DNA of 64,000 nt. Source: JAMZMI01 sp964353015. GTDB lineage: Bacteria > Bacteroidota > Bacteroidia > Cytophagales > Cyclobacteriaceae. Location of the stretch: positions 1 to 64,000 of the forward strand of contig CAYGUA010000021.1 of assembly GCA_964353015.1 (NCBI GenBank). The letters are read 5' to 3'. Shown here in pieces: positions 16,929 to 25,300 of this stretch (the stretch's first letter is position 1; each line of letters begins with the position of its first letter). A program made the translations under genes and the position numbers. The notes below the pieces were generated by a model, which was not told where the DNA came from, searched no databases, and saw only the letters and a program-made list of their open reading frames with translations.

Positions 16929-17162
16929 GAATGTGAACTCGAATTTTTTAAAAAGGTCGGATCAATTCTTTATTTAATCTGGAGTATTCTTACTTTGCTT
17001 TTTCTAGGGTTTACAAATGATGATTTAATCACTCCAAGTTTTGATTCAAAATTCAAGAGCAAGGATCATTTAGCAAGGAAAAAATGCCTAATTTTCCAGA
17101 TAGCCCCATAACAATTTTCTTGAAATAAGTGCCATTATTAACGGCTTTAACAAAAGATAGCC

Positions 17163-18182
17163 ATGAATAAGCAATTGGAAAGCCTGATTACAGCTGGAGG
17201 TTTATTTCTCTTCAGTTTGTTGGTAGGTCTTACGGGGTTTACATTGATCGAAGACCTTAACTTCGTAAATGCATTGTATATGACCATCATCACCGTGGGG
17301 ACTGTAGGCTTCACGGAGGTAAAGGAACTCAGCTCCGCTGGACGTGTATTTACATCAATTTATATCTTGATGAATTTAGGCTTATTTGCCTACGTTGTGT
17401 CAGTGGTTTCGAGCTATTTTTTCGAAGGAAAATTAAAAAACATATTTAAAAGTTATCGATCAGGTATGGAAATCAGCAAACTGAAAAATCATGTGATTGT
17501 CTGTGGATTTGGCAGAAACGGCAGCCGTGCATGCGAGGAATTACTCAGAAGTGGGAAAGAATTTGTGATTATTGAGAAAGATGCTGGGATGCCAAATATT
17601 ATTCCAGAAACAATGAAATGGTTTATCGGTGATGCAACAGAAGATGAAAATCTAAAAACTGTCGGAATAGAAAAGGCTCATACAATCATAATCACAACAC
17701 CTTCGGATGCGGCCAACGTTTTCATAACGCTTACAGCTCGTCACCTCAATGACAAGATAAAAATCATTGCCAGAGCTTCTAATAAAGACACTGAACAAAA
17801 ATTGTATCGGGCAGGAGCCAATCATGTAATTAGCCCTGATATGCTGGGTGGTATGTTTATGGCTCAATTGGTAACCAAACCAATTGTAATAGAATTTCTT
17901 GATTTGCTCAATGGTGTTTCGGGAACCAGTTACCATTTGGAAGAAGTAGGATATGATAATTTGAAACACGAATATCAAGACAAAACGCTTCGGGAATTAA
18001 ACATTTCCGCAAAAACGGGAGTAATTGTTTTAGGTGTGAAAGACAATATCAAAGGATTGATCCCTGGTCCATCAGCAGATACTTTTATAGGGAAGGATGA
18101 TTATCTGATCGTGCTAGGTTCCGACAGTAAATTGAAGGCTTTTGTAAAGGAATATACCATTTTGAATTACAGTGAGTTGTAA
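17163..18182 (+). CDS. Potassium channel with TrkA-N/TrkA-C (RCK) domains
   Basis: 339 residues. A two-TM pore module: TM1 about 8-28, pore helix and filter in TIITVGTVGFTE (about 41-53), TM2 about 60-83. It is followed by an RCK domain with the Rossmann motif VIVCGFGRNGSR and a TrkA-C domain to the end. The selectivity filter reads TVGF followed by TE rather than the canonical TVGYGD. It lies between hisC (234-bp gap) and hisB (227-bp gap), so it interrupts the histidine genes and probably has its own promoter, though I find no good match. Likely a ligand-gated K+ channel of the MthK/Kch type. Confidence 0.87.
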   Translation: MNKQLESLITAGGLFLFSLLVGLTGFTLIEDLNFVNALYMTIITVGTVGFTEVKELSSAGRVFTSIYILMNLGLFAYVVSVVSSYFFEGKLKNIFKSYRSGMEISKLKNHVIVCGFGRNGSRACEELLRSGKEFVIIEKDAGMPNIIPETMKWFIGDATEDENLKTVGIEKAHTIIITTPSDAANVFITLTARHLNDKIKIIARASNKDTEQKLYRAGANHVISPDMLGGMFMAQLVTKPIVIEFLDLLNGVSGTSYHLEEVGYDNLKHEYQDKTLRELNISAKTGVIVLGVKDNIKGLIPGPSADTFIGKDDYLIVLGSDSKLKAFVKEYTILNYSEL

Positions 18183-18409
18183 AAGGGAATATGATGATTT
18201 TTAACTGGAATAATTCTGTTTGCATCTTTCTTCAACCTTTTTGACCCTCATTTTACAAGTGCCATCATCTGATTTTTTCAATAATTCTAGTTGTTAATGT
18301 GTGTCTCGATTCTTTTAATAATGATTTCTTAGCTTTATTTCGAATAGATGAAATTCAGTTGGGATGCATTTACCATGCTTCCCTTAATTTGCGCTAAAAT
18401 TGATAATTT

Positions 18410-19504
18410 ATGAGACCAGTTCTATTTATAGACCGTGACGGCACCATCAATCATGAAACAGCTGATGAGCAGATTGACAACATAGACAAGGTAAGCTACC
18501 TCACAGATGTGTTTTTCTACCTCAAAAAAATTCAGGCCGAATCTGATTTTGTGTTAGCCATGGTTACAAATCAGGATGGACTTGGTACGGCTGCCTTTCC
18601 TGAGGATACCTTTTGGCCGGTGCACAATCTGATCATGCGAACCCTGGAAAGTCAAGGGATTAATTTTGATACCATACATATAGATGAGCATTTTCCGACG
18701 GATAATCATCCGAACAGAAAACCAGGAATAGGCATGTTGAAGGAATATATGACTGGTGAATATGACCTGAAAAATTCTTATGTGATTGGCGATAGAGTCA
18801 CTGATGTACAGCTAGCTGAAAACTTAGGATGCAAAGCGATACACATTTCGAAAGAGAAGAAAACATCAGCTGTGCTGACGACTGATAGTTGGAAAGAGAT
18901 TTATGAACACCTGATTTTCAAGCCACGAAAGGCGACAGTAAGCAGAAAAACGAAAGAGACTGATATTGAAATTGACTTAGATCTTGATGGATCGGGTCAG
19001 ACCAATATTTCCACAGGTTTAGGTTTTTTCGATCATATGCTGGATCAATTGGGAAAACACGGTGGAATTGATTTGAAAATCAAAGTAAATGGGGATCTGC
19101 AAATAGACGAGCATCATACAATTGAAGATACTGCGCTTGCATTGGGAGAAGCTTTCAAGCTTGCTCTTGGCGATAAAAAGGGTATCAGCCGTTATGGATT
19201 TTTACTGCCTATGGATGATGTGTTGGCACAGGTAGCTATAGATTTTGGAGGAAGACCTTGGTGTGTTTGGGAGGCTGATTTCAAAAGAGAAAAAATTGGA
19301 GAAATGCCAACAGAAATGTTTTTTCATTTTTTTAAATCATTTTCTGATACCTCACTTTCCAATCTGAATATCAAAGCTGAGGGAGACAATGAGCACCATA
19401 AAATTGAAGGAATTTTTAAAGCTTGGGCCAAAGCAATTAAAATGGCTATCAAAAGAAATCCCGATGAAATGGGTTCTCTGCCAAGTACAAAAGGGACACT
19501 TTAA
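18410..19504 (+). CDS. hisB: Bifunctional histidinol-phosphatase / imidazoleglycerol-phosphate dehydratase
   Basis: 364 residues. The N-terminal HAD phosphatase domain (about 1-165) has FIDRDGTI, VTNQDG and VIGDRVTDVQLAENLG. The C-terminal IGP dehydratase domain (about 175-364) has STGLGFFDHMLDQLGKHGG, DEHHTIEDTALALGEAF and EHHKIEGIFKAWAKAI, the two His-rich Mn-binding motifs. The fusion matches the type found in E. coli and in many Bacteroidota. It is separated from hisGDC by the channel gene, and hisH, hisA, hisF and hisIE do not follow, so the rest of the pathway must be encoded elsewhere. Confidence 0.95.
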   Translation: MRPVLFIDRDGTINHETADEQIDNIDKVSYLTDVFFYLKKIQAESDFVLAMVTNQDGLGTAAFPEDTFWPVHNLIMRTLESQGINFDTIHIDEHFPTDNHPNRKPGIGMLKEYMTGEYDLKNSYVIGDRVTDVQLAENLGCKAIHISKEKKTSAVLTTDSWKEIYEHLIFKPRKATVSRKTKETDIEIDLDLDGSGQTNISTGLGFFDHMLDQLGKHGGIDLKIKVNGDLQIDEHHTIEDTALALGEAFKLALGDKKGISRYGFLLPMDDVLAQVAIDFGGRPWCVWEADFKREKIGEMPTEMFFHFFKSFSDTSLSNLNIKAEGDNEHHKIEGIFKAWAKAIKMAIKRNPDEMGSLPSTKGTL

Positions 19505-19691
19505 ATTGGAATTTATGTTTGAACCCTGGCATAGTTACGTTATTTCTTTCAACGCTCGTTGTGTTCTCCTTGAATGTAGGGTTTGGACAATCTAAGCTTG
19601 TGATCTAAAAAGATTTTGGTAATAAAAGAAGGCATCATTGGAATTTTGGAAATTGAGTGAAATCCTGATGCAAGTTTATTGATAGGTCACA

Positions 19692-20141
19692 TTACCTCCT
19701 TATCCCACCATAGCTATAATATAATTCGCCAGACCATCCATTCAGGTGGAGGGCAACAACTGTATCTCCAGGATTTCGAAGTGGGAGAATGTTGAAGCTG
19801 CTGTATTTTTCGAAAGTAGACTCACAACCTCCTGATGCATCACCTAAAACAAGATTTATTTCTCTCCCAGAAGGATTAGATGCAGTGACAATTCCTCTGT
19901 CGTAAAGTTTTAATTCCAGACTTTCACCACATCCTGTGAAACTATATGTGATAAAAACACAATCGCCTTCTACATACGCATCGGAGATCTCTATGGGATA
20001 GGAAAATAGTTGATACTTGATTGGATTTATTTCTACTTCAATGGGGCAAGGAGAATAACAATCTTCACAAATTGGACTGACTTCAGAATTGTTGCAAGCA
20101 AAGCTGAAAAGGAGCAAAACAAAAATGATGTTTTTGTTCAT
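19692..20141 (-). CDS. Small predicted lipoprotein, unknown function
   Basis: 149 residues starting at ATG 20141; the 22 additional upstream codons of the open frame do not look like a protein start. The N-terminus MNKNIIFVLLLFSFAC is a short signal with Cys16 as probable lipidation site, followed by a Cys-rich stretch (CNNSEVSPICEDCYSPCP). The rest is predicted beta-rich with further Cys pairs (VEGDCVFITY, FTGCGESLELKL). I recognise no family. It lies 66 bp downstream of the mutarotase-like gene on the same strand. Confidence 0.65.
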   Translation of the reverse strand: MNKNIIFVLLLFSFACNNSEVSPICEDCYSPCPIEVEINPIKYQLFSYPIEISDAYVEGDCVFITYSFTGCGESLELKLYDRGIVTASNPSGREINLVLGDASGGCESTFEKYSSFNILPLRNPGDTVVALHLNGWSGELYYSYGGIRR

Positions 20142-20207
20142 AGTTGAATTAACAAATAATAAGTGATTTGGTTCGCTCATTCCTAATTCTACGCATTGAG
20201 CCATCAA

Positions 20208-20567
20208 TCAACCAATGCGATTATGATCAGTCAACTTGAAAATCAAGTCTGAAGGAACCCATTTGATTTCTGTTTCCCAGGGCACAGCCTTCTGAAAATT
20301 AGCTTGCATCAATGCTTCCCATTCTTGCACCTTGTCATTCGATTCATCCAGTACAGCCTTTCGCTCAAGAGTAAAGGATTCATCCGCTTCTATGATCATG
20401 AACAATCTATTTTCAACAAGGTAAATCTCCATGTCCAATATCCCCGAATCATAGATACTTTGGATGATTTCAGGCCATACATTGCCCGGCTCATGGTATT
20501 TTTTATATGCTTCTATGAGCCGTGGATTATCTTTCAAGTCAAGCCCTAAACAAAATCTTTTTTTCAT
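20208..20567 (-). CDS. rhaM: L-rhamnose mutarotase family protein
   Basis: About 119 residues from ATG 20567 (MKKRFCLGLDLKDNPRLIEAY). RhaM-family features are RFCLGLDLKD, YKKYHEPGNVWPEI with the active-site His, and ILDMEIYLVENRLFMIIEADE. The family interconverts alpha and beta L-rhamnose, or related sugars such as fucose. An alternative ATG at 20585 adds six residues, but a TATATTTG box (complement of 20586-20593) lies right against it, favouring 20567. No other rhamnose genes are nearby, so the physiological sugar is uncertain. Confidence 0.82.
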   Translation of the reverse strand: MKKRFCLGLDLKDNPRLIEAYKKYHEPGNVWPEIIQSIYDSGILDMEIYLVENRLFMIIEADESFTLERKAVLDESNDKVQEWEALMQANFQKAVPWETEIKWVPSDLIFKLTDHNRIG

Positions 20568-20655
20568 CCTTTCAGATTTTTTCATCAAATATAACTCATC
20601 CAAAATATGTCAGGCTTTTGGAATGAATCAACAATAGGAAGTCGAAAAACGGTAG

Positions 20656-21585
20656 CTATTTTACTTTCAGCGCTTTTCCTCTGTTTAGATTCACAAGAAC
20701 TGCACTAATCAAAATAATGATCATTCCAATGATTTGATTGCCAGTGATCATCTCATCAGCGATCAACCATCCAACAAAAACAGCAATGATCGGATTGATG
20801 TAGGCATAAGTACTCACCATCGCAGATGGAACAGCATTGAGCAACCATGTGTAAGCCACAAATGCGATGATAGAACCTGCAATAGATAGATAGAGCACCG
20901 ATGACCAGGCGGATATAGAAATTTTCATCCACTGAATATCAGTTGTTTCTCCCATGAAATAGCTGATTGAAATACAAACCAAAGATGCAAGGATGAGTTG
21001 CCAGCCAAGGTTAGAATACATGGTGCCGGGTGACGGATTTGATCGGTAATAGAGTGTACCTGTAACCCAGCAAATTCCTCCAAACAGCACCGCGATAATA
21101 GCCAATAATTGCAATCTGACATTTTCATCAGATATGGGATCATTGAGTTTGTCCTTGAACAATACTATGATTCCCACAAAACCTAAGATGAGTCCGGAAA
21201 TGATGATTGGGTTACTGAAATACAATTTCCAATGGCGCTTATCCATAATTACAAACCATAAAGGCAAAGTAGCGATCAGAATTGAGGCAAATCCGGAAGA
21301 AATATATTGCTCGGACCAAAATAATAAACCTTGTCCTCCTACCAGAATGATGGCCCCAACAATGAAATTATTGAGTAGCGTTTTTCCTGTTGGAAATTTT
21401 TCACCTTTAATTAAAACGTATGCCACCATGATCAGGCCTGCACTGCTAAATCTTAAAAATGCCATCATGAATGGTGGAATTTCATGCACGCCAATGGCTA
21501 TGGCCAGATAGGTCGTACCCCAAATCAGGTATATTGCGAGAAATGCAAGTACAACTAAAAATTGATGAGAGTAACTTTTACTCAT
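20656..21585 (-). CDS. EamA-family drug/metabolite transporter
   Basis: 309 residues with ten predicted TM helices arranged as two EamA repeats, for example LAFLAIYLIWGTTYLAIAIG at the N-terminus and WLLNAVPSAMVSTYAYINPI in the second half, a typical EamA signature. This DMT superfamily exports amino acids or metabolites, often of unknown identity; YedA/RhaT are the nearest style. It is on the same strand as rhaM with a gap of about 90 bp and downstream of the GNAT gene by about 97 bp. Substrate is unknown. Confidence 0.9.
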   Translation of the reverse strand: MSKSYSHQFLVVLAFLAIYLIWGTTYLAIAIGVHEIPPFMMAFLRFSSAGLIMVAYVLIKGEKFPTGKTLLNNFIVGAIILVGGQGLLFWSEQYISSGFASILIATLPLWFVIMDKRHWKLYFSNPIIISGLILGFVGIIVLFKDKLNDPISDENVRLQLLAIIAVLFGGICWVTGTLYYRSNPSPGTMYSNLGWQLILASLVCISISYFMGETTDIQWMKISISAWSSVLYLSIAGSIIAFVAYTWLLNAVPSAMVSTYAYINPIIAVFVGWLIADEMITGNQIIGMIIILISAVLVNLNRGKALKVK

Positions 21586-21681
21586 GTGATTTTTTGATAA
21601 TTAAAAGGTGATAAAGGAGTTATTCATTTAGCAATTTTGAAAACCCCAAACTCCATTCAAAGTGCCGAGGATTTTCTGTTG

Positions 21682-22167
21682 TCAAAGATCCAGACTCATT
21701 CTGATATTACATCTGGCATAAGGAGAGCAAGCTGAAAGAGGCACTGCTTTAAACCCCATACTGATATATAAATTTATGGCAGGAGTCAGTTTCGTATTTG
21801 ATTCTAGTACGAGTTTTTTCTTTCCAGCTTCTTTGGCTTTTGTCATCCCATAACTCACAAGTAGTTTACCAATTTTTAAGCCTTGATATTCTGGAGAAAC
21901 CCCCATTTTCGCCAGCTCGAATGTATCATCATTTTCGTCAATTAAAGCCGCTGTGCCAACTATATGATCATTGTATTTAGCGAAATATATCTGACCACCT
22001 TTTCTGATAATGTACTCTTGTGGTGCATCCAGCATTTCACGGTCATGTGGTTCTACTTCGAAGTATTTTTCGAGCCATTCATAATTTAGGCGTGCAAAGT
22101 CATTGGCATATTTCTCTTCGAAATCAATGATTTCAACCTTAAGCTCGGATGTGGTGTTGGTGCTCAT
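21682..22167 (-). CDS. GNAT-family N-acetyltransferase
   Basis: 161 residues. The acetyl-CoA pyrophosphate-binding segment is ELAKMGVSPEYQGLKIGKLL, with QGLKIG matching the Q/R-x-x-G-x-G/A motif, and VLESNTKLTPAINLYISMGF is the usual C-terminal GNAT region. The substrate is unknown. It lies 3 bp after the MarR-like gene and is almost certainly co-transcribed with it, a MarR-GNAT pairing common in bacteria, so its expression is probably controlled by the tandem operators upstream of the regulator. Confidence 0.88.
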   Translation of the reverse strand: MSTNTTSELKVEIIDFEEKYANDFARLNYEWLEKYFEVEPHDREMLDAPQEYIIRKGGQIYFAKYNDHIVGTAALIDENDDTFELAKMGVSPEYQGLKIGKLLVSYGMTKAKEAGKKKLVLESNTKLTPAINLYISMGFKAVPLSACSPYARCNIRMSLDL

Positions 22168-22170
22168 CTG

Positions 22171-22647
22171 TCAATTGTTCAATTCGTCTAATGTTCTGTC
22201 TTTAAAACCTTTCTCACCAAATCGTTCTTCGAGTTTCACAAGCATTAGCATTGCGTTGGTGTCTTTTAATGCTTCAATAATGGCCCTTTCTCCTGCATCC
22301 CATATTTTTTCTAGTTTGGGTAAAGTTTCTATGGCCTTTGTTGTGAGGTTCAAAACACGCCTTCGGTTGTCTAATTTGCAAGGGGAGGAGCGGAGATAGC
22401 CAGCTTTCATCATTTTGTTGGTGATTGATATCACAGATGGATGTGCCAATCTGATCGCATCAGCAATTTCTGTAACTGACATTTCTCCTTGTTTTTTGAT
22501 TAGTCGGAAAACGATATACCAATTCGGTTCTATGTCCAAATCAAGCTCCTTATACATTTTTCGTCCATCATGTATCAATGCATCGCTGAGTCTTTTCAGT
22601 CTCATCGTGAATCCAAGACAGCCAAGTTCAATCGCAAAATCGTTCAT
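22171..22647 (-). CDS. MarR-family transcriptional regulator
   Basis: 158 residues with a winged-helix core. MSVTEIADAIRLAHPSVISI is the HTH region and LDNRRRVLNLT is the wing with the D-x-R-x-R pattern typical of MarR. It represses or activates nearby genes in response to small ligands. Two palindromes (22658-22677 and 22691-22708) lie just upstream of its start, the first only 10 bp away, which strongly suggests autoregulation. The GNAT gene follows by 3 bp. Confidence 0.92.
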   Translation of the reverse strand: MNDFAIELGCLGFTMRLKRLSDALIHDGRKMYKELDLDIEPNWYIVFRLIKKQGEMSVTEIADAIRLAHPSVISITNKMMKAGYLRSSPCKLDNRRRVLNLTTKAIETLPKLEKIWDAGERAIIEALKDTNAMLMLVKLEERFGEKGFKDRTLDELNN

Positions 22648-22657
22648 TTTATGAGAT

Positions 22658-22677
22658 TTATGTAGTTAACTACATAA
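22658..22677. promoter_or_regulatory. Palindromic operator O1 upstream of the marR-like gene
   Basis: TTATGTAGTTAACTACATAA is a perfect 20-nt palindrome centred between 22667 and 22668, beginning 10 bp before the regulator's start codon. Its size and the AGTTAACT core fit a MarR-dimer binding site. Confidence 0.75.
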
Positions 22678-22690
22678 AAATATAAATATT

Positions 22691-22708
22691 TACGTAGTTA
22701 ACTACATA
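22691..22708. promoter_or_regulatory. Palindromic operator O2 upstream of the marR-like gene
   Basis: TACGTAGTTAACTACATA repeats the O1 core GTAGTTAACTAC exactly, with one mismatched outer pair. Its centre is 32 bp from that of O1, about three helical turns, so two dimers could sit on the same DNA face. Confidence 0.72.
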
Positions 22709-22873
22709 GTTGAAATTATTTTTCGGTTTTATTAGGTTATTTCTTACTCAGGTCATTTTTCTTGCCCTTGATTAGGTAATATTTTCCGATCATCTGTGCA
22801 ATATTGCCTTCGGTAAAATCTTTACGGGGATTTTAAAACCACATCGTTTCAATTAGTAAAAAAACAATCTCGG

Positions 22874-24403
22874 ATGAAATTTCTATTTTCAACTTGTCTA
22901 CTATTTTTAGTCAATATTGTCATGTCTCAAAATAAGCCATCTATGGTTTATCAAATAGATCCTACTCAGAATCTGGACACTTTTTCTATCACCTTAAAGC
23001 CTGAAATGAAATTGTCCAAAAACAGTAAAATCTATCAATTTCCTTCTACGGCTCCCGGAACCTACCAAACAATGAATATTGGTCGATTTATATCTGATTT
23101 TGAAGTGTTTGATAAAAAAGGAAGACCGCTTGAAGTATCTCGAATTTCTGTTAATCAATTTGAGATTTCAAAACCTCAAAAAGTAAAAACGATCACATAC
23201 AAAGCAGCAGAAACATTTGATACACCTGTTGAGGAATTTTTCATCTATCTGATGGCAGGTTCGTCTATTGAGTCAGACAATGTTTTAATCAATACACATA
23301 CGATGATGGGCTATTTTAAAGGATATCAAGGGACTCCAATAAAAGTAAGGCCAATCCAAAAAGAGGGTTGGAGCATTGGCACAGCGCTAATCACAGATGA
23401 TGAATATTTTGTAGCCAAAGATTATGATGAGGCAGTCGATTCGCCTATTCTAATGGGAAATCTTACTTATGCCGATACCGCCATTGCTGATACTCAAGTT
23501 GAAATTTATACATATGCAACAAGCGGTGAAATCACTTCAAAAATGCTTTTGGCAAGAATGTCGGATATGCTTGATGCGAGTAGGAAGTTTCTCATCGAGT
23601 TGCCAGTTGAAAGATATACTTTCCTTTATTTTTTTGAAAAGGATATCGAAGGTCGTACGGGTGCCTGGGAGCATTCTTATAGTTCGGAATATGTACTAAA
23701 AGAAGGTGACCCAACTGATGAATTTATGACTAAGGTTACTGATATCGCTTCACATGAATTTTTTCATATTGTTACTCCACTAAATATTCATAGTGAAATA
23801 GTGGAGTCATTTAATTTTGTAGAACCTACAACTTCGGTTCATCTGTGGTTGTATGAAGGTGTCACCGAATGGGCTTCAAAAATTCTTCAGTACCGTGGAG
23901 GTCTGGTTGATTTGGATGAATACCTGAAAAACTCCATTAACTACAAAATTTTAGTAAATGAACAATATTTTGATTCAAGCTGGAGTTTGAAAAGAATTTC
24001 AGATGAATCATTTGATGGAGGGGATGGAGCAAAGCAGTACGGAAATATTTACTACAAAGGTTCATTGACGGCCGGTTTTCTTGATATCAGACTATTAGAG
24101 TTATCGGAAGGTAAGTATGGCTTAAGGGAACTGATGCTTGATTTGGTAGATAAATATGGAAAAGGAAATCCAGTTTCTGAAGAATTATTTTTCGATGATA
24201 TCGCCGCTATGACTTATCCTGAAATCAGAACATTTTTTGATGAATATATCTTGGAAAGTAATCCTCTCCCTTATAAGGAGTATTTCGCTAAAATAGGCTT
24301 GAACTACGTACGTGATGATTCTGGGTTGGCAGTAATTTCAAAAATGGAAGAAATGACTCCAGAACAACAAACACTATTTGATGCCTGGAGTAAAAATCTG
24401 TAA
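22874..24403 (+). CDS. Secreted M61-family metallopeptidase (glycyl aminopeptidase-like)
   Basis: 509 residues with a signal peptide (MKFLFSTCLLFLVNIVMSQ). An N-terminal beta domain (about 20-190) precedes the catalytic region, where GAWEHSYSSEY corresponds to the substrate-binding segment. HEFFH is the HExxH zinc site, and WLYEGVTEW supplies the third zinc ligand Glu. M61 proteins often end in a PDZ domain; here the sequence stops at FDAWSKNL without an evident PDZ. It is divergent from the marR-like gene across 226 bp that contain the two operators, so co-regulation is possible. Confidence 0.87.
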   Translation: MKFLFSTCLLFLVNIVMSQNKPSMVYQIDPTQNLDTFSITLKPEMKLSKNSKIYQFPSTAPGTYQTMNIGRFISDFEVFDKKGRPLEVSRISVNQFEISKPQKVKTITYKAAETFDTPVEEFFIYLMAGSSIESDNVLINTHTMMGYFKGYQGTPIKVRPIQKEGWSIGTALITDDEYFVAKDYDEAVDSPILMGNLTYADTAIADTQVEIYTYATSGEITSKMLLARMSDMLDASRKFLIELPVERYTFLYFFEKDIEGRTGAWEHSYSSEYVLKEGDPTDEFMTKVTDIASHEFFHIVTPLNIHSEIVESFNFVEPTTSVHLWLYEGVTEWASKILQYRGGLVDLDEYLKNSINYKILVNEQYFDSSWSLKRISDESFDGGDGAKQYGNIYYKGSLTAGFLDIRLLELSEGKYGLRELMLDLVDKYGKGNPVSEELFFDDIAAMTYPEIRTFFDEYILESNPLPYKEYFAKIGLNYVRDDSGLAVISKMEEMTPEQQTLFDAWSKNL

Positions 24404-24414
24404 CTAGCTTTTAA

Positions 24415-24900
24415 TTAATCTTTTGCTATTACTTCACTCAATGGTTTGAGGTTGGCTGGAATACGCTCTTCACCGTATTCAAATACGTCCATGATTTTGG
24501 TTAGCGTCACAGAAGGGATGGAATATGGCACCAACATCGACTTTAGGTATTCATTGACTTTATTCACACACTCGTTGATATTGTCTGCGGCTACCAGAAA
24601 ATAATTATTGATTCTAACTTCTTTCTCAGAGTCACCATCTACAGATACGTAAACGACTTTCGCCTTCCACCATTCTTCGGCTGTTTCATTCTCTTCTTTG
24701 ATGATTTCCGAAATATTGGTTTTAGAAATTAAAGTCACCGCAAACTCGGCTCGAATGTCACGTTCCATGGCTTCATAGATCCTTGCTTCTGCTTCGGTAT
24801 ATGACAAAGCATCCACCAAATAAGCTTCAGTTACTTGTTTCAGCATGCCATTTTCTTGCTCCTTATTGTATTTGATTTTGCAGGTATACCAGATCTTCAT
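24415..24900 (-). CDS. DUF4494 family protein
   Basis: 161 residues from ATG 24900 (MKIWYTCKIKYNKEQENG), the conserved start of this Bacteroidota-specific family; the longer frame upstream has a non-family N-terminus. Characteristic parts are VTEAYLVDALSYTEAEARI, the W-rich WWKAKVVYVSVDGDSEKE and VNEYLKSMLVPY near the end. Function unknown and cytosolic, with no signal peptide. A TATATTTG box (complement of 24933-24940) about 35 nt upstream is a plausible -7 element. It converges with the M61 gene with 11 bp between their stops. Confidence 0.85.
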   Translation of the reverse strand: MKIWYTCKIKYNKEQENGMLKQVTEAYLVDALSYTEAEARIYEAMERDIRAEFAVTLISKTNISEIIKEENETAEEWWKAKVVYVSVDGDSEKEVRINNYFLVAADNINECVNKVNEYLKSMLVPYSIPSVTLTKIMDVFEYGEERIPANLKPLSEVIAKD

Positions 24901-24932
24901 TCGAGTTGTTTTTTGAAATTTTAAAAGGGTTG

Positions 24933-24940
24933 CAAATATA
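24933..24940 (-). promoter_or_regulatory. Candidate -7 box (TATATTTG) for the DUF4494 gene
   Basis: On the minus strand the sequence reads TATATTTG, matching TAnnTTTG, 33 nt before the start codon. No TTG is present 17-23 nt further upstream, so the match is partial. Confidence 0.35.
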
Positions 24941-25300
24941 ATTTTTTGACCCACTTGATATCGGATCGAAGATGATTATTTCTGTAACCTCAGAAATAAA
25001 TCAATTGACTATCTCATGATTTCAATTAAAGATGTCCATGTCGCCAAGTTTTTTTCGGGCAATTTTAAATTGATACTGATTAAGATTTGTGGATCCAATA
25101 TTTCGCACCTTCAGTGTTGAATGAAATTGAATTTCTTTCTATGATTATATCATCCCCTCGGGATTGATTTGAATTTGATCATTGGGATAAGTTAAAATTC
25201 CGAAGGGATGAAAATATTATAATAACCGGCTTGCCAAAATGAGAACCCTGAAGGGGTGACATTATTCTCACCTTTTCCAAATGTTTCTTGATAGACAAAG
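24941..25300. repeat. Intergenic region with an imperfect inverted-repeat element (about 25104-25260)
   Basis: No gene is visible in this gap of about 360 bp. It holds four related short boxes in mirror order: CACCTTCAGTGTT (25106-25118), CATCCCCTCGGGATT (25151-25165), AATTCCGAAGGGATG (25196-25210) and AACCCTGAAGGGGTG (25244-25258). The outer pair and the inner pair are complementary to each other and both are centred at about 25181, giving a symmetric, partly decayed hairpin of about 155 bp. CCCTTCGGG/CCCTGAAGGGGTGA-type boxes recall dispersed intergenic repeats I know from Bacteroidota genomes. A MITE- or REP-like origin is inferred; no transposase is present. Confidence 0.55.

Noticed and set aside
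19389..19595. Possible small gene or hisH remnant after hisB
   Set aside because: The frame overlaps hisB, has no recognisable motif and no start context; the following bases show no similarity to hisH.
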